Origin: Glutamicibacter halophytocola
GTDB lineage: Bacteria > Actinomycetota > Actinomycetes > Actinomycetales > Micrococcaceae
NCBI RefSeq assembly: GCF_001302565.1
Contig: NZ_CP012750.1
Location: 1,240,001 to 1,304,000 of the forward strand
DNA: 64,000 bases
Direction of reading: 5' to 3'
In this document: positions 57,654-64,000 of the stretch, piece after piece
Layout of the letters: each line of letters starts with the position of its first letter
Numbering within the stretch: the first letter of the stretch is position 1
Notes under the pieces: generated by a model
Database searches by the model: none
Seen by the model: the letters and a program-made list of their open reading frames with translations, nothing else
Told to the model about the DNA's origin: nothing
Program-made: the position numbers and the translations under genes

Positions 57654-58988
57654 ATGGTCACAGTGAGCATGTCTGATACCAAGCAGAATCCCGTGATTGC
57701 GGGTCAGAGCAACGACGCATCTTTTCAGAACGTCTGGCAGGAACTGAAGTGGCGCGGCCTGGTGCACGTATCCACCGATGAGACCGAGCTGGAACGCGCC
57801 CTGTCCGAAGAGACTGTGACCTACTATTGCGGGTTCGACCCCACTGCGCCTTCCCTGCACCTGGGCAACCTGGTGCAGCTGCTGAACATGCGCCGCCTGC
57901 AGCTGGCCGGCCACAAGCCGCTGGCCTTGGTCGGCGGTTCCACCGGCCTGATCGGCGATCCGCGCCAAACCGCGGAGCGCACCTTGAACACCAAGGAGAC
58001 CGTGACCGAATGGGTCGCCAAGCTCCAGGCCCAGGTTTCCCGCTTCCTCTCCGCCGAGGGGGAGAACGCGGTACAGCTGGTGAACAACCTGGACTGGACC
58101 CAGCAGCTTTCCGCGCTGGACTTCCTGCGCGATGTGGGCAAGTACTTCCGTGTGGGCACCATGGTCAAGAAGGAGATCGTGGCCGCGCGCCTGAACTCCG
58201 ACGAGGGCATCAGCTACACCGAATTCTCCTACCAGGTCCTGCAGGGCTACGACTTCCTGGAACTGAACCGCCAGTACGGCTGCACCTTGCAGACCGGCGG
58301 CTCGGACCAGTGGGGCAACCTGACCAGCGGCACCGACTTGATCCGCAAGGTCCAGGGCAATTCGGTGCACGCCTACGGCACCCCGCTGATCACCAACTCG
58401 GACGGCACCAAATTCGGCAAGTCCGAAGGCAACGCCATCTGGCTGGATGCAGAAATGTGCAGCCCATACACCTTCTACCAGTTCTGGTTGAACACCGCTG
58501 ACGCTGATGTGATCGACCGCTTGAAGGTCTTCACCTTCTTGACCCGCGAGCAGATCGCCGAGCTTGAGGCCGAAGTTGCCGAGCGGCCATTCAAGCGCGT
58601 TGCCCAGCGCACCTTGGCCTGGGAAGTGACGTCCCTGGTCCATGGGGAGCAGGCCACCGAGCAGGTGATCGCTGCGTCGGCCGCGGTATTCGGCAATGGC
58701 GATCTGGGCGCGATCGACTTGCCTACCTTGGAATCGGTCATCGCTGAGCTTCCCACCGCCAAGGTTGAGGCCGGCGATCTGGGCATCCTGAATGTGCTGC
58801 ATGCATCGGGCTTGAGCAAGTCGCAGTCGGAGGCTCGTCGCACAGTGAGCGAGGGCGGCGCCTACGTGAACAACGAAAAGGTTGAAGGCATCGATACCGT
58901 GCTCAGCGTGTCCGACTTCCTGCACGGACGCTATGCCATCGTTCGACGCGGCAAGAAGAACATGGCCGTGATCGAGCTGGCGCAGTAG
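57654..58988 (+). CDS. tyrS: Tyrosine-tRNA ligase
   Basis: A 444-residue class I synthetase. HIGH appears as HLGN in PTAPSLHLGNLVQ, KMSKS as KFGKS in DGTKFGKSEGNAIWL, and tyrosine recognition motifs YQVLQGYDFLEL and QTGGSDQWGN are present. The C-terminal S4 RNA-binding domain (about 375-440) ends AIVRRGKKNMAVIEL. Start candidates are ATG 57654, GTG 57663 and ATG 57669; none has a strong ribosome-binding site. A small hairpin GCGTGA...TCACGC lies at 57610-57626. No T-box was recognised. Confidence 0.95.
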   Translation: MVTVSMSDTKQNPVIAGQSNDASFQNVWQELKWRGLVHVSTDETELERALSEETVTYYCGFDPTAPSLHLGNLVQLLNMRRLQLAGHKPLALVGGSTGLIGDPRQTAERTLNTKETVTEWVAKLQAQVSRFLSAEGENAVQLVNNLDWTQQLSALDFLRDVGKYFRVGTMVKKEIVAARLNSDEGISYTEFSYQVLQGYDFLELNRQYGCTLQTGGSDQWGNLTSGTDLIRKVQGNSVHAYGTPLITNSDGTKFGKSEGNAIWLDAEMCSPYTFYQFWLNTADADVIDRLKVFTFLTREQIAELEAEVAERPFKRVAQRTLAWEVTSLVHGEQATEQVIAASAAVFGNGDLGAIDLPTLESVIAELPTAKVEAGDLGILNVLHASGLSKSQSEARRTVSEGGAYVNNEKVEGIDTVLSVSDFLHGRYAIVRRGKKNMAVIELAQ

Positions 58989-59013
58989 AGCTGCAATACC
59001 GGCGAACTACACG

Positions 59014-59064
59014 AAACCACCAAAAATGATGTGAAGCAGCACACTTTTTTGGTGGTTTTGTTGT
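59014..59064 (+). terminator. Terminator of tyrS
   Basis: AAACCACCAAAAA pairs with TTTTTGGTGGTTT, 26 bases after tyrS, followed by TGTTGT. It isolates tyrS from the rRNA operon. Confidence 0.85.
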
Positions 59065-59129
59065 ACCCGGAACTGATACACCCAAGTCAGCATGAGATTT
59101 TAGACCAAAATCCGACACGCTTTCCGATT

Positions 59130-59157
59130 TTGCGTCTGGTGGGAATCCGTGTAGAGT
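59130..59157 (+). promoter_or_regulatory. rRNA operon promoter P1
   Basis: TTGCGT (59130-59135), a 16-base spacer and TAGAGT (59152-59157). Confidence 0.6.
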
Positions 59158-59235
59158 TTTATCTCGCGCCGCTGATCCGGACGGGCCGAAAAGGCCTGCA
59201 GGGAACAGCGGGGTGAACAAGCTGGAAACATCGAG

Positions 59236-59263
59236 TTGACTTTGGTTGACATGATGGTAGGCT
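59236..59263 (+). promoter_or_regulatory. rRNA operon promoter P2
   Basis: TTGACT (59236-59241), a 16-base spacer and TAGGCT (59258-59263). A TTGACA also lies inside the spacer at 59246. Confidence 0.65.
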
Positions 59264-59507
59264 TGAAAAGTTGCTCCGGAGCGAAGCAGTCGCCGAGTTT
59301 GTGGTGGTTGTGGTGTCGAGAGTGTTTGTTGTTTGAGAACTCAATAGTGTGCCAAGTTTGTTGATACCGAATTTTTTATTTGGTGAATACATAACATTTG
59401 CTTGAGGCATTGCACCCCCGTGTGATGTTCTTGAGTGTTTTTTATTCGCCAGGATTTTTTCATTGATTCTCCCTTATTTTCCGAGGGGTTTCGGTGGCTT
59501 TTTGTTT
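59264..59507 (+). promoter_or_regulatory. rRNA leader with nut/boxA-like element
   Basis: No protein gene is present. TGTTGTTTGAGAACTCAATAGTG (59327-59349) recurs with three changes before 23S (61531-61553), as expected for an antitermination (boxA region) or processing signal. The rest is T-rich leader ahead of 16S. Confidence 0.6.

Positions 59508-64000
<4,493 letters not shown>

Overview
The window is chromosomal DNA from a high-G+C actinobacterium. The gene order ftsK-pgsA-cinA-clgR-recA-recX-miaB-miaA-dapF-hflX-lexA is a typical actinobacterial block. The 16S sequence, the PriA-type HisA, a mycothiol-dependent isomerase-type protein and many apparently leaderless starts fit the Micrococcaceae, most likely the Arthrobacter/Glutamicibacter group. 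The genus is an inference from memory of 16S sequences.

Layout. 1-9.6 kb: division, DNA repair and tRNA modification (ftsK C-terminal part, pgsA, cinA, clgR-like regulator, DUF3046, recA-recX with an SOS box, a frameshifted membrane gene, miaB, miaA, dapF). 9.6-16.8 kb: methyltransferase, hflX, dinG-like helicase, GH76 hydrolase, then lexA divergent from an SOS-linked LysM membrane protein. 16.8-20.2 kb: partial his operon (hisC, hisB, hisH, a small membrane ORF, hisA/priA). 20.4-23.7 kb: SseB-like protein, MFS transporter, GNAT, DUF1844. 23.8-31.7 kb: translation block infC-rpmI-rplT, rRNA methyltransferase, Nudix, LppM lipoprotein, pheS-pheT. infC appears to start at ATC. 31.9-35.1 kb: small accessory genes. 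35.1-42.0 kb: a PPTase facing a minus-strand run that encodes a Pls/PosA-type membrane NRPS, an M1 aminopeptidase and PPK2. This is the most unusual locus here. 42.2-53.5 kb: quinone oxidoreductase, then argCJBDFR under paired ARG boxes, a frameshifted DUF222/HNH gene, a macrodomain protein, and argH under a second pair of ARG boxes; argG is absent. 53.6-59 kb: mycothiol-type isomerase, apt, HelD-like helicase, tyrS. 59.1-64 kb: an rRNA operon with two promoters and a nut-like element repeated before 16S and 23S. 23S runs off the window.

How the genes work together. LexA, RecA, RecX and the LysM protein form an SOS unit with visible operators. ArgR at the end of the arg operon probably represses both argC and argH through near-identical operators. 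The PPTase could activate the carrier domain of the Pls-like enzyme, the aminopeptidase could trim its product, and PPK2 could supply nucleotide triphosphate from polyphosphate. Three genes (hflX, infC, pheS) are preceded by candidate leaderless leader ORFs, so small upstream ORFs may be a regulatory theme. No CRISPR array, insertion sequence, prophage or tRNA gene was seen.
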